A stretch of 64,000 nucleotides of DNA, taken from the NCBI RefSeq assembly GCF_040412425.1, contig NC_089749.1, positions 8,976,162-9,040,161 of the forward strand. Direction: 5' to 3'. A program made the translations under genes and the position numbers. Each line of letters opens with the position of its first letter. Position 1 is the stretch's first letter. The notes below the pieces were generated by a model, which did no database searches, was not told the DNA's origin, and saw only the letters and a list, made by a program, of their open reading frames with translations. Source of the stretch: Macrobrachium rosenbergii (lineage: Eukaryota; Arthropoda; Malacostraca; Decapoda; Palaemonidae). Below are positions 1 to 19,700 of the stretch, one piece after another.

Positions 1-6538
<6,538 letters not shown>

Positions 6539-6911
6539 CCTCAGGTTGTCTTTGATGTTTCAGAAAAATAACCTCAGTGTCCCCTACCTTTATAGAAAGT
6601 AATCCAAAATGTTTAAAGCTTGAAAAATAACTTCCAGTGTATCCATATTGTTTTGATAATGTCCAAATAACATCCTAATGTTTAGGCTTTGCACTCCAAA
6701 ATTCAAATGATGTCCCAGTGTTTAGATTAAGCACAACTTTCACAAGTAGGGCCCTGATTCAATACCGAATGAGTGGCAATGTTTGTGCCTTCACTAGATA
6801 CAGTTTGATATGTCCATAATGCAAGTACAAATTGAAACTGCAGAATACTCAAAGTACAAAGCAAATGGTTTTCGTCCCATCTCTTCTTATCTCTGTTTTC
6901 TTACTAATATC

Positions 6912-7175
6912 CGCATTACTTAAGGCTCTTTGCAGCGTCCCTTCGGCCCCTAGCTGCAACACCTTTCATTCTTTTACCTGTAACTTCCTTCATATTCTCT
7001 TTCGTCCATCTTACTTCCCACCCTCTCTGACAATTGTTTCATAGTGCAACTGCTTTGAGATTTTCCTCCTGTTACATCGTTCAAACCTTTTTACTGTCAA
7101 TATCCTTTTCTGCATTGAATGACCTCTTCATAGGTTCCAGTGCTTGACCTCTGACCTAAATTCTATATCCCATTC
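6912..7175. repeat. Dispersed decapod repeat, copy A
   Basis: Similar along its length to 22305-22542. Both share cagcgt..cttcg.cccctagctg near the start, ttttcctcctgttaca in the middle and a gaatgacctc...cctaaatt end. I recall this family from decapod ESTs and genomic sequence; it may be a SINE, but I see no clear A or B box. Confidence 0.75.
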
Positions 7176-8640
7176 TCTTCCACTAATCTCCACTTCCCAA
7201 TTTAGCTGGACGACTTTCTCTCTGCCTTTGTCAAGTTTGAGAGCTAACAAGACGAGTAGATATCTCACAGCGATGTCTCTTTCAGGCAAAGGGAAGAGGA
7301 GATGTTTAGTTATTTTAAAGGTCTGTTTAGCCTGAGTTTCAAAATATACTTCTTTTATTATTTGCTCCCTTTCGGAAGGGAGACGAAGATGTTGTCAAGA
7401 TGATTGTCATGCTGATGGCATTGGTGAGGAAGATAATAATAACTAAAGATGTACATGATGATGATTGTAATAGCGTAAGGTTGTACCCATTATTTTGTAA
7501 TGTGAGCAAAACTTAAAGGAACTTTCCACTTTGAAGTATGAAGAAACTAGTGATTCATATGTTTTATTGTCATTATAACATAGTATAATTCATTTTAGGG
7601 GAAATTTACAGTAAGGGATCCTGAAAATATCAAAGTTTTGCTAAGACTGCTTTTAAAATTACAGGAAATAGACAACATGGGATTCCAATGTCGTACGTTT
7701 AAATTTTTGTTTACTAACTTTAACATTCAAGTCAATTATCTTCAGTTGCCCGCATGCATTTAAATACTGTATAAAAGTTTACCTTCACCAATGCATATTA
7801 TTCCAAATGTTTTAAAACTGGACTGTCCATGATGTTATGGTGCAATCATTTAAAACACTGAATGTGTTTTTCTTTTGTATTTATATATATGTGTGTGTGC
7901 CTTTGTCACTTTTTATTGATTTAGTCTGATTTTTTTTATATTTTTGTACTTAAAGCTTCTGACTCCAGTAATTCTACTGAAGGAAATATTTTCCGTGTGT
8001 CCTAACACTTTCCTTAGGAAAACGAGCCTGCTGAGTACAATTTTGTCAGTGAGTCGAGTCAGATCAGTACTACTGATCTTGTTTGCATTTACTTCAGTAA
8101 AATAGGAGGCAAGAGCTTAAAGGCATATGTAAAAGTTTTTTGAGGTCCTTCAAAAACTTGCAACTTGTCTGCTAGTTACACGCTCTGTACCAGTTTTTTT
8201 TTTTATAATCTTATTTCAAATTAGGCCTATGTGGCTACCATGTTTATTTTTAGCTTGAATATTAGCAAGTTTTCTTTCGTTCTGTCAGAAAAAAAATGTG
8301 TGCACCGTGTAAGTACAGGTATATTTCAGGTAGACTTGGTTCACTCAGAGTATTGTACAAATGTATTAGTGTTAAGAATGCATCTGAGATAACAGTCTCA
8401 GATCATAGAGCAAGAATCAAACCTCACAATTTGTAGTATTACGTAACTGTATACATATTCCTTCGTTAATGCTACACAGATTTTGTTATGCCACAATAAT
8501 GAATGATGATAGTTTTATTGATGCTGTTGTTTTTGTTTAGTTTAAGAGGAAATATTTTAATGCTTTTGTAAAACGTGTATGCAGGGGAGAAAACTGTGGA
8601 GCTCGGTTGTTTTACAGTTAGAAAACATTCGGCTGTTAAG

Positions 8641-8804
8641 TTACCTCTCTTGAACACATGAAAAATGGAAAAGAGACGTTCCATTAAAACATGAGTTACC
8701 TCACTTGAACGCATGAAAAATGGAAAAGAGACGTTCCATTAAAACATGATTTACCTCACTTGAACGCATGAAAAATGGAAAAGAGGCGTTCCATTAAAAC
8801 ATGA
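8641..8804. repeat. 55-bp tandem repeat, 3 copies
   Basis: Units start at 8641, 8696 and 8751 with ttacctc; the core is aaaaatggaaaagagRcgtt followed by ccattaaaacatga. Copies differ at only a few positions. It lies downstream of the kinase gene, possibly in its 3' UTR. Confidence 0.92.
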
Positions 8805-9479
8805 TTTTTATGACAGCTGTAAAGCAGTCTGGTAATATTTTGAGGTGGGCGTGGAACATGGTGACTTTTACCCAAGTACCCCTTTAAATTCATGTCTAAT
8901 TCTTTTTCTCCTGGGAAAGAATTAGATGTTAAAGAAAAATGGCTACGGGAGACAAATCTATTTTTAAAGGCCTGTGTAAAGGATTTTTTAAATCGAGGAA
9001 AATGAGAGGAATGCTTACTTTGAACTTCCCATAGTTCATGACATTTTAATCATTCAACTGTTCAGTAAAAGAAGCCTGTTGTTAAAATATGTATTCACCT
9101 ATTATGTATATTATTTAAGACTGCTAATACTCTCTGATTATGGTAAACTGTGTATTAAACCTCTGTGGTTTGCCATTTGCTTTTATTTCATGACCTGAGG
9201 AGAATCTGGGATGTAAATGGATTGATTTTAAAAAGTTATAGATAGCTAATTTGCATTTATTGTGCTTGTCAGTCTAAATGTCAAATCGGCTAATGACAGG
9301 GGCGTTACTTTAATATTACTACGAAATGGCTATTAAATAATTTGATTTTATGCTACATTTATGATCATTTCAGGTTTAAAATATTTATTTGAAGTTTTTA
9401 AAGTATCTTTACTCATTTAAAGGTCAGGATATTTAAATTAAATACGAAGAAACTTCAATGCTTTTGTAACCTAACACAA

Positions 9480-9564
9480 AGAACAGATCCAACAGCGGGC
9501 TCGGTCAACGGAACAGCAATAACAAACGCGTGGAGTTCTCGACGTGGTTGCGATAAAGCTTCCG
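9480..9564 (+). promoter_or_regulatory. Probable non-coding first exon and promoter zone of OVCA2
   Basis: A locally CpG-richer stretch ends in a good donor (tccg|gtaagt, GT at 9565-9566). The OVCA2 start exon at 12460 has an acceptor directly upstream of a short 5' leader, so a non-coding exon must lie upstream, and this is the best candidate. The transcription start is not determined. Confidence 0.45.
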
Positions 9565-12459
9565 GTAAGTGTTAATGTATGGTGGCCATGGTATTTTCTC
9601 GTTTAGCTCAACAGCTTAGATGCATGGAAGTTGTTTTAATCTGTTAGCTTAGCGAATCCCACAGGCATGTGTATATTATGGAGATAATACGGTTTGTTGT
9701 ATACGCTAACCTTGGTGACAGTTTGTTCGGCAGCGTTAACAATGCCCTTACCCTCTTAACTCATCTAATATGGAACCAGCCGGATAATGTATGAAGATTT
9801 AAAATTAATTCATGGTCGCGTACTTTGATTAATTGCCAAACAAATTAAAAGGAGTTTCCAACTGTATCATGAGCTTAGTACTGGTAACTGCGTGACCACA
9901 CCGTGTCATATTGTAAAGGTGAACTGCTTGTTTCCCCTTCCCAAATTACTTAAACGCATTTTGGGGGAGGGGTGTCCATTGACGATAGTGGAAAGCCATG
10001 GTTTTGGGTGGAGGAAATTAGAAGTAGTGAGTAGGCCTACCCCCAGTAGCCGTAGCCTATCTTAGTTAATCAGTCAATGTCCCCAAGATAAGCGAAGCAG
10101 TTGAAAAAATAGATGAGGTTGTGTGTGCAGTCATTGAATTTAACAAAAGAGAAACCCCTTGATAAAATGCAGCAAAATGTGGTATTATTACTGAATGCAG
10201 CCTGACCTAACGTAGGAGGATGCAGCATCCTAACCTGGCTGGAGATTTTACCCTCTGGGGTCTCTTAGCAGGGTTACATCCTAACCTCACACGAGGAACA
10301 GCATCTTATCTGGCAAGCTGGACTTAAGAGGGTGTTGCCCCAAGATCCTCCTTGTGTTTGCTTGTCTAGGAGGTCAAAGGTTGATGGTCATTCCTGCCAA
10401 GTTGGTCTTCCCTCATTTTTTCTGTGAGATCCATGACCACAGTCCTTGTCAAGCTTTATTCCTGTAGAGACCAAATCTTGTCAATCATCAAATCAAACCT
10501 GGTGTAATTTTTTTTTTTTTTAACAGGTTGACATGAGTCTCAGTTGGTTATTTGTTATTTTTCATATTTATTTTACTTTATTATTCATCTCAGGTTATCT
10601 TATTTCTATTTATCATGTGTTTTTTTTTTTATTGTTTCTCTGTCATAGTTTATTCTGTGTTTCTCAGTTTCATTCTCTGTTCTTTGTTTGGGTCATATGA
10701 ACCTCAGGGGAGTCTTCCAATACAGACCTTAGCTCTGACGAAGCATACGGGTGAGTTATATAGCCTATCATATGGCTGCAGGTATTCCTGTTTGTGGTGA
10801 AAACCCAGTCCCTCTCAATTCCTGAATAAGAGGTTGGAAAGTCTCTATTCTCTCCCTCCAAGACATTGCTGGTGGCAGTGGCAGTCCAGTTGAGATGCTT
10901 TTGTACCCTGTGAGAATGTGAATAGTACCTAGGACCCAACATCTTATGCTCAAGTGTCGGCTCTTCTTTGTTAATACTGGTGGCTTAGGAAGGAAGTAAC
11001 CAAGGATTCTTTCTTGCTGACTTATGACATGGGAAAGTCGAGTAGGGGATATGGGCTGCTTGACAATAGACAATAGGAAACCATCCTGTCTGGGTAAGAG
11101 GTAACAAAGTCAGGGTATTGCCTGTCCCAGGCATTTAGGAGGAACTTTTTGTTTTTTTGTATTTGCTGTTTTTTGAGGAAGGTTGGCAACAGCCAAAAAG
11201 AGTTTGTCAGTATTCCCTATATATGAGGGTTAAGCTCTCAGAAATTGCCGGAAATAATGAATTCATAATGAAAGAATACCTTTTAGTAAAAATAGAAAGA
11301 ATAATACTTGTTTCTTAGTAGTTCTGGTGTTCAGCATCCATTCATCTTAATCTTTTGTATTTATTGTCTAATTGACTGAAGTGTCCTTGCTATCATTTAT
11401 GTTTTAGTTATCAAGTGCCACTTTCCTTTACCTAATGCTGAGTGATGACCATATAACCAGTGTTAACAAACTTGGCTCATTTATTTTAGTAAGCACCACA
11501 GTCACATGTAAAATAAGATAATCATGATAATGTTAAGAAACCATACTAGAAAGGTTACTTTGGTTCTTCGTGCTAGGCGTAACCCAATTAGCCTATTCTC
11601 ATAATAGCTGCCAAATTGTTTAGCCATTTCTCATACTAATTACACCAAAATATAGCTAAAGTACATTGTTTATATGTATTTTATTTTATATTTAAATTTA
11701 TAAAATGCTCACATTTACTTGAATGCAGAAATCTGAAAACAGTGACTAACATATCTATTGCTGTACTTATGTTGAAGCTGGATTAGTATAACTATTTACC
11801 AAAGGTATAGCTGATTCCCATTTTCTGTTATGGACTTTAATACCCATATTCTTTGTTACCTTGTTGCTGTCATAGCGAATAGATGAAAACAGATAATTAA
11901 TAAATAATAAAGTTGCCAAGTTAATGCAAATTGTTATGAAAATTATTGTTGGTATTAAGGGCTCGGTAAAAATAATGAAGTAAATAAATCATGTTGCTTG
12001 CATGTTTGTTTGTGAATAACATGTAATAGGCCTATAAGCAGTCAGTTCTTTTACTGGCAGTTTAATTGATTTTTGGCAGTTTAAGATATTTTAAATAAGA
12101 TTATGAATTATTTATAGGTTTTTATTGATAATGAAATTACATATACTGTACTTTAGTTTGATAGCTGCTTTATTTTAGTTAAGCTGATAGTTTTTTCCAA
12201 GTGTAAGTAGTAGGCCTATCTTAATACATTGTGACTTGAAATGGGTACAGTAATTTTCCTATATATTTATTTGGATAAGAATTTTATATATAAAAGTGTC
12301 AGGTAATAGGCTCTATCTTATTACATGTGTATCAGACATGAATGTATGCTGTGTGGCTAACAACTGTTCTAAGATATCTCCTGTAGATTTGACGTGTACA
12401 TTATTCACATGTGCATAATAGGAATTAATCCTGACTGAGACATATTTTTTCCTTTACAG
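9565..12459 (+). other. Putative OVCA2 intron 1
   Basis: AT-rich, with no coding exon recognised. A degenerate ORF-bearing repeat lies on the minus strand near 10670-11073 and is described separately. Confidence 0.45.
10670..11073 (-). repeat. Degenerate ORF-bearing dispersed repeat, copy 1
   Basis: Overlapping minus-strand frames read about 90 and 101 codons. Nucleotides about 10800-10890 resemble about 31755-31850: both have aaaacccag, then ttcctga, then gatgcttYtgt in the same order. The shared peptide flavour is W.AT...L.E.E.....S....R.WVF. I do not recognise the parent protein; a decayed mobile element is the simplest reading. Confidence 0.45.
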
Positions 12460-12482
12460 ATCATTTTTTTTGAATCACAAAT

Positions 12483-14999
12483 ATGACAGGGGTGCAGAAT
12501 AAAGTACTGAGGGTCCTTTGTCTCCATGGCTATAGACAGACTGGTACTAGCTTTCGTGAAAAGACAGGTGCATTCAGGTGAGGTCATTTGAAATTGTTTA
12601 ATGTTGCTGAGTGTAAGGTGATTTATTGAATGGAATTAGACCTTGTTTTATCTTGATATTGTAGAATTTATTTGGTTATAGTAATAGGACCAGTTAGAAA
12701 GATTGAACTGTCAATACCTCTCTTAGTATGGGAAACAGTCACTGGAAAGTTATTGAACAATTCAACTCCATGAGTCATAGGCAAAGAAACATTTATTGCT
12801 ATAAAACACCCGTGACCCTTGGCTGAGGAGTTGCTTGGTCTAATCATTTGCATTATTCAGCTCCATTATCCGTTATTATATTTATGTTATGGTGGCACAA
12901 TTAAAACATGGAATACCTGAATGCCTCGTCATGAAGTGCATTAACTTGTATGATCCTTGAGCATCCTTTATGAGTCTGTGTCCATAAAGGTTTTCAGCTG
13001 AAGACTTAAAGTAAGAAAGAGAGAAAGTGAAGATGCATGGGGCAGGACATAGATAGGATAGCATAGAAATTTTATGCTTGAAATTGATGACTTCATATCA
13101 TTTCAGAAAGTTACTGAAAAAGAGTGTAGAATTTGTGTTCATGACTTCGCCACTCGTAGTGCCTCCATTGGAAGGCAGTGAGAACGGAGATGGCGGATCT
13201 GGTTGGTGGTTTAGTCGTCCCGATGACTACTTTAGAGCCCAAGATGAATCAGATTGCGTTAAAGGTTATGAGGTAAGAAAGGTGATGCATCTTGGTAGTA
13301 TTCAAACCTTCTAAAGTGTTTTCATTTATGCTGAAGTACCTGCAGTGATGTGGTACGGAAAAGTCTTTTAATCATAAAATCATGTGGTTCATTATTCACA
13401 GGAATCTCTTGCCGCTGTTGAAATGCAGTTTCAAGAGAATGGCCCCTTTGATGGAATTTTAGGATTTAGCCAGGGTGCAGCTATGCTTGGCCTTATATGT
13501 GGCCTTCAGCAACAGGGGAAGCTGAGCTATTCTTTCAAGTTTGCAATATTTGTATCTGCATTCAAGTCCAGATCCATTCCCCACCAGGATCTATACAAAG
13601 AAAAAATTACAATACCCACCCTACATGTTTTTGGAGAAACAGATCAGGTAAGGGATGGTGGAGTTGTTTTTTTTTATTTGTTGATTAATTTATGTTATTC
13701 TGTGCTTAGCAGTTATATTGCAGTATTTTGTGAAAGGTAAAAAGTTTCAGTAATCCAATTCAGAGTTACAGTAAAGCGGGTTCGTGCAAAACATACATCC
13801 GAGGGTGACAGATTCCTTAAACTTTGTACCTAGAAATTTAGAAAGAAAAGAAAATTGTTCATACCACACCCATCAATCATATTGACTCCAAGTTGCTATC
13901 ATGAGATCCTGAGATGCCCAAACATTCCCATTTTAACGTCTGTAAGAATAAAGTCATAGATCTATGAGTGGTTGTCTGTGCATGCACACATGTGAACCAT
14001 GAGTTGGATGGAACTACTTAGCCCATTCTATTGCTTATCTTGTAACTAAGCGCCATTAAGAATCTCTCTAACGTTGCTTCGGCAGTTCAGAATTTTACAT
14101 CTTTTCTGCATCATTAAGCTGCTCTATTTTCTTCTCTTTTATTTTTCTTGAAAGAGATTGAGTACAGTATTGGTTATTTCTCACAGTTTGATTAAAACCA
14201 GTACATATCCTGTAATTGGTAATTACTGTTGCCAAGCATGCCCACTCCCTTGGTCTTTTACTCACTCATTCTGTACTTGTTCTGCCCGCTTGCCCCATGG
14301 CTGAGGACCACCTTTGCCCCCCTCACTCCTGTATGTCCTTCAAGTCACCGTCACAATTATCCGGGCAACATTTTGTCCATGCTTTCCATTTGCTTATCAA
14401 AACGCACAAACAGATGTAGTGGCTGTCCCCATAATTGGCTGTGTCCAGTGGACACAACAGATCTAGTGACTGTTCCCATTATTGGCTGTGGCCAGTGGAT
14501 AAACTTTTAATCATAATTATGTTGATATTGTCCAAGTTTTTGGTTGAAATTCATAGTTCCAGAGAATTCTAAGGCCAGAGTTCTTCCGCAATTTTTGTAA
14601 GCTTTCAAGAATGAAAAAATGTATCCATTAATAGAAATTTTATAAATAAAATCTAACATATGGAAACAATGAAATCTCACAATTTTCTTCTCTAGTTTTC
14701 TGTAGATGGTGCTTCTTCAAAGATTTTATTTAATAATTATGCCAGGCATTGTGATAAATGAGAATGTATGTACAAATTCTTCTTGTGTTATATTTTTTTA
14801 AGTGTTATATTGCTGTTCCCTGTTCTACCTCCAGGTAATTCAGAAGCCGATGAGTGAGGAAATCCTTGAGTACTTCCATGATCCCCAAGTTTTGATGCAC
14901 CCTGGAGGTCATTTCATTCCTGCGACTGGAGCACAGAAGTCCGCGTACTTGAAGTTTTTAGAAAATATGTGTGAGATTTGTAATGGAGAGCACAGCTAA
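12483..14999 (+). CDS. ovca2: Esterase OVCA2 homologue (FSH-family serine hydrolase), 223 aa
   Basis: Small alpha/beta-hydrolase; vertebrate OVCA2 is a serine hydrolase described as a long-chain ester hydrolase. Coding exons: 12483-12577, 13107-13272, 13402-13647, 14835-14999 (TAA stop); exon 12460-12577 starts with 23 nt of leader. All junctions are GT-AG with matching phases. Residues: N-terminal VLRVLCLHGYRQTG..FREKTGA, nucleophile elbow GFSQG (Ser110), HVFGETDQV (Asp168) and HPGGHFIP (His195), giving the full Ser-Asp-His triad. GWWFSRPDDYF and QKSAYLKFL also match OVCA2 as I remember it. The length is close to human OVCA2 (about 227 aa). There is no signal peptide, so it is probably cytosolic or nuclear. 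The ATG chosen is the first in the exon and gives the family N-terminus. Probable poly(A) signal AATAAA at 15482-15487. Confidence 0.93.
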
Positions 15000-16783
15000 T
15001 CCTCATATACATCTGTGGTTGAAATGAGGAATTTCATAGGAAACTTCCAGTGCAGGTGTACTGCGAATTCCCAAGAAAATATTTCCACCTGTCAAAATGT
15101 TACCAGCATTATCGTGGCCTGTGTCTTGTGCAGCCTCGGATCACTCATTGAGTCTGCTCAGTATATGACGCTGGAATAGGAGAACATATCTCTAAAGGAG
15201 AGTGTAAGATTTCCTGTCCTCTTCAGTCAACTTAATTTTAACTTAGGTTATTTTTGTAATAATAGAGTTGATCAGTTAACAATCATTTTTTAGTCCAGTT
15301 ATATAAGGATATATAAAAGAAAGGAAAAGTCTCATCAGTGATTTATAGTTATAAAGTATTAAATTTATTTACGCTTTTCCATATGAATGTGGCGCAGAGG
15401 AGACATGTCCTTTCGTCTGATGGTTTTGCTTTTACTGCAATTCCATTGGAGTGACAAGTTTCTATATGATAAAACAGTGAAAATAAATAAAGATCAGTTA
15501 CGAGATTGTTCAGAATAAGCTGCAAAGTAAAATGTAGAAATGATACAAGTAAACTTTGCATGTGATCTAAAAATCATACTGAGAAACAACATTTCAACCA
15601 AGTCCTAACTAAAAGTCATTGAATACTGATAAAACAGTATACTGTACTGTATCATGTATACAAAAATAATATCGAAGGGAAAAACAGTTTACCCTTTGTG
15701 TATCAAAGCAATTACAGCTTATACAAAGCATTGGTTTGGTTACTGTGAAGTAGAAGAATTATTTCAAATCTTATTTTCATGCTGCTTAGGACACAATTAT
15801 CTTGAGAGCTTTCATGTTCAAATATTAGTTTTGTTTACATCAAGAAACTGGTTAAGTATGCAAACAGTTATCAATCTTAAAATCCAAGATGCCGTACTTT
15901 TAGTTTATTTCTTACTCAGGACACTGCATCTTAGCTGTGCAATGTAGAATAGTGACTTCATATTCTTTATATTAAATAATTATAAGGTTAGGAATTGTAT
16001 TTACTTTGTTATTACCATTTCATTATTAAAGTCTATGATTTTTCTTATAGGTATTATTTACCAGCTACTGTAATGTGGAAATATATTCATGATATTTTTA
16101 TATTAAAATCTGAATTTATTTTTGTGTTTACAGAAAGTTCCTTGTGAGAAGGTAACTAGAAAACACTGCAAAGCTTTGATTGTGATCATCACACTGCATT
16201 TTAGTGATGGGTAAGATGTCTGCAAACCAGATTTTTTGTATGTGTTTTAATACAGTATAAACCATTCTAGTTCCTTTATCTCAGTTTGGAAATTTGGCCA
16301 TTCTAATCTATTATTCTTTTGAACATTGACATAGTATTATAGCACATCTTGGAAAGATTCTGTTAAGAACCTGTTGGAGCCTGCTTGCAAGAACTTGGGT
16401 GTGCTCATTTGGTACCATATACATGGTTCTTTCTGAGGGGTCCTCCGGAGGTATGGGGAAGTTATTCATCTTTGTATGGAGTTAAGTACTGTTATTATAT
16501 TTAGGGAAGCTCTGCACATTATTCTTGATGGAGGCTTTCAGTATAAGGACTTTAGTCTAAGGTTAGCACTTATTGCACTTTCTATAGATTTTATGCCGTT
16601 TTCACTCATGCAGGAGAATCTTCGGCAAACGACTGTACAGATATCCTTTATACGTGAAAGATAAAGACCACTGGTGGTATTTTTTACTGCAGATGATTCA
16701 GGCATGATGTACAGCACATTTTCATGTGCAAGATTAATGCTACATATACCCATATATCAACAAATATTTTGGTTCCTTCGGTG
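15000..16783. other. Convergent 3' UTRs of OVCA2 (+) and B3GNTL1 (-)
   Basis: No coding exon recognised. It holds a plus-strand AATAAA (15482-15487) and a minus-strand AATAAA (read from 16120 to 16115). The two transcripts could come close or overlap here. Confidence 0.5.
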
Positions 16784-19700
16784 CTAATTAAAATGATGAT
16801 AATCTTTCCCCTCTTCTAGATGTAGGCTTCTTAGGTTTTCTTCAAACTGTCCTCCAGTTAATTCCTGAAAACCAGAAAAGATGTCTGGATTATGATAAGA
16901 TAATCATTATTAAAATGTACAAAATGGGTTGTATATGAAAATTTACATTAACCATCTGTAGGATATTGGTCTAAATTTATAATGCTTAAGCAACATTTCT
17001 GCTTAACTAACATTCTTAAATACTGTAAATGTAAAATTGTCCTTCCCTTTAACAGATTTGATACTGAAATTTTGCCATCTACAGAACATAATATTTAAAA
17101 GATTATATTAATATTCTACTTACTATACACAGATTGCCCTTACCATCTTCATGCAAATAATCAGTGGAGCCTTTGCTTCGCTAAAATGAATGATTGGTAC
17201 TTTTGGTTTTGGTTTTTCCTTTGTTTCTTCATAAGTGTAGCAGGACCCAACCTTCTTGGCGTCAACGTCACAGAAAGCAGTGACCTTCCTCTGGTTTTCT
17301 TTAGTCAGCGATCTGTAAAATTTCCTTCCTTGTTTCCCAGCATTCCAGATGGTAAAAGTATCCCAGTTTTTCAACACCTTCTCCTGAAGTTCTTGGATAC
17401 GCAAATCCCATATGGTCTGTCTTTTCAACATAAATTTAACTGATTAGTTCCACTGAATTGCTGCATTGGATAAGCTTTTAAAACTAACCTGAATCATGTG
17501 AGTTAAATATCTGCAATTTCAGCTCAGTATGGAAAGCAGGCTGTTGATATTTCAAAATAGAACCAGTTTTAAGATAATGAAGAATGTACTGTGCAGCTCC
17601 CAGCAGTCTACAATAACATTCCCCAAAGTGAAAACTTTGGGAGTTTCCAGCTGAATACATAAATGACCCTTGACCATTGATTTTTAAGTGGTAAAGTCTT
17701 GCTTATGCACTATATTCAGCCAGCAGACTCCCAAAGCTTCAACTTTGTGTTAGGGGCAAGATAAAAGTAACAGAAATGGACCTGTGATCAAAATACTGAA
17801 AGGAGAGTAGCATATGGATTTACTGTGCGAGAGTTCCAACCTGTATACTTACTCGTGGATTGAGAAAGTTGTAGCGTGAGGATGATATCTGTACATGAGA
17901 AGCTCGTCATCATGCCTGATTATTTTCCCACCGTTGCCTATGTGCTTGTAGAAAAATATTAGATCCTCTGGAGTTCCTTTCCCTGCTTCACTAAATCCAC
18001 CAACGCTGAAAGCAATGAAATACTGTGCATATGGTGCTTTGTACGGGGAAATAGGTGGTAGTACAATTATAGTGTAGTAGACATGATATACATCAGATAA
18101 AAGCAATTCTGGTATGAATTTATTAGAAGGAAAACAGTTTTGTGGAGAAAATGTATATGAAAAAGATTCTGTGCTTTGCCTCTGCGTAAGACCTAGAGAT
18201 ATTCCTGCAACAGCAGTCATAAGTTTAGCATGCATTTTTTTTAATTCTGTCTGTAAATTCTGTAAAAGAATAATTATCATATTTGTTCATCCAGCTCATA
18301 ACCCATTATCTGGATAGTGTAAGTCAGTAGAATGGAACCAAGTGGTCTCATTACCTCGTTGTATTCTGTTTATAAGTTTTTTTTATAGTATCTCAGGTTT
18401 GTTGTATACTGTATAGTACAATATGTCCATGACTGACCTGTCAAAAACATTCCTGTGGCAAAACCAAGTCGGCATGATGACAGTAGGACCATGTGAAGTA
18501 TACACTTGAATGTTCAGCTGTGTCTTGTTCAGTTCATTTGCCCATTTTGCGTACCTCACGGTGGAATCTGGTGGAGTCGCTTGATCTACAACAATCTTAA
18601 TTGTCAAATTATAAAAGTAACACGGTAATGAAAGTCGTTACATATCTCCTTTTGTAATGGCCTAAAGTTCCTAAAAAATATCCAAATGATTATTTAGCAG
18701 AAGAGGATCAATAGAGGTAGCAGAATAGCAAATACAGTATTTAAATCAATAATAACAAAAGAAGCACTTGAGAGGTTGGCAGTAGCAGTACTCGTAGTAG
18801 GAGATAAATACTGTATTGGAAAAAATGTTTTAGTACAGTAGTAAAACAAATATTGAAATTGTATTTCCAAATATCCCTACACCAAAATAGCTAACAGTGG
18901 AGAGAAGTCACAAATGTAGTGTTTACAAGATTGTGAGAATTGTGTGTTACAAAGCAGTTCGCAGTTGTATGTACAAGCAAAAGTCTACCATGCTCTATAA
19001 TATGGAGTCACAAGTGTATGTACAGTAGTGAATTCTGCAAGCACATTTTGGGCAATACTTACTGCATTGGTATTTAAATATGCTAATTCATACTGTTTTT
19101 GTATCCTCTGAGGTAGCATGGTGTCATCCTGAAAGTAAACAATAGTATGATTGACAATGCTGCATTTATTTTTTTCATAATATAGGTAACTAAAAATTTC
19201 AGCATAATTCATTTTGTAGACCAATTCCCTTTCATTTTTGTGTGGGGCAGCTTTATAGTCACGTCCAAAGCTACCCATTTCAGCAGCTTGAATAGCAATT
19301 GTAGGCCATATTGATAGGTCGTATGCCATACATAGAATCCACAGTGCTGTATTTTTACTCAAGAATTTGTATTTGCACGGCAGGCTAGCTGATATAATAA
19401 ACAGAACAGGCTCTGGGTTGTCTTCAGAATACTGTCATCAGTGTGTAGCCTAGCGTAACCTGAGAGTGTTAATAAATAAATAAAGTATTAAATACTCACA
19501 GAATCCAAAAAACAAAGGTATTTCCCACGACTTTGTTCCACAGCTCTATTCTTGGCATATCCGACTGAAATGGAAACGATAATTACTTTTTTTTCAGTAT
19601 TTTGTTTAATAAGAACTATCTTCAATATTCCTTGCAATGTGAACAAACACATGACAGATTATTTTGCCCATTTTTTCAGTATCCTTTTATGAGACAGGCC

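Larger units (their letters stand above)
6539..9480 (+). other. Kinase 3' UTR and intergenic stretch
   Basis: AT-rich sequence with no supported coding exon. A near-direct repeat (tgtttcagaaaaataacctcag, about 6524-6577) spans the stop codon region. An ATTAAA at 9154-9159 is the best late polyadenylation-type hexamer I saw, but the UTR end is uncertain. The stretch contains a dispersed repeat copy (6912-7175) and a 55-bp tandem repeat (8641-8804). Confidence 0.5.

Noticed and set aside
7144..7335. Short frame downstream of the kinase gene
   Set aside because: It overlaps the end of a dispersed repeat and shows no protein similarity I know.
15654..15947. 97-codon plus-strand frame between OVCA2 and B3GNTL1
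   Set aside because: No family features; it lies in AT-rich convergent 3' UTR sequence where chance frames are common.
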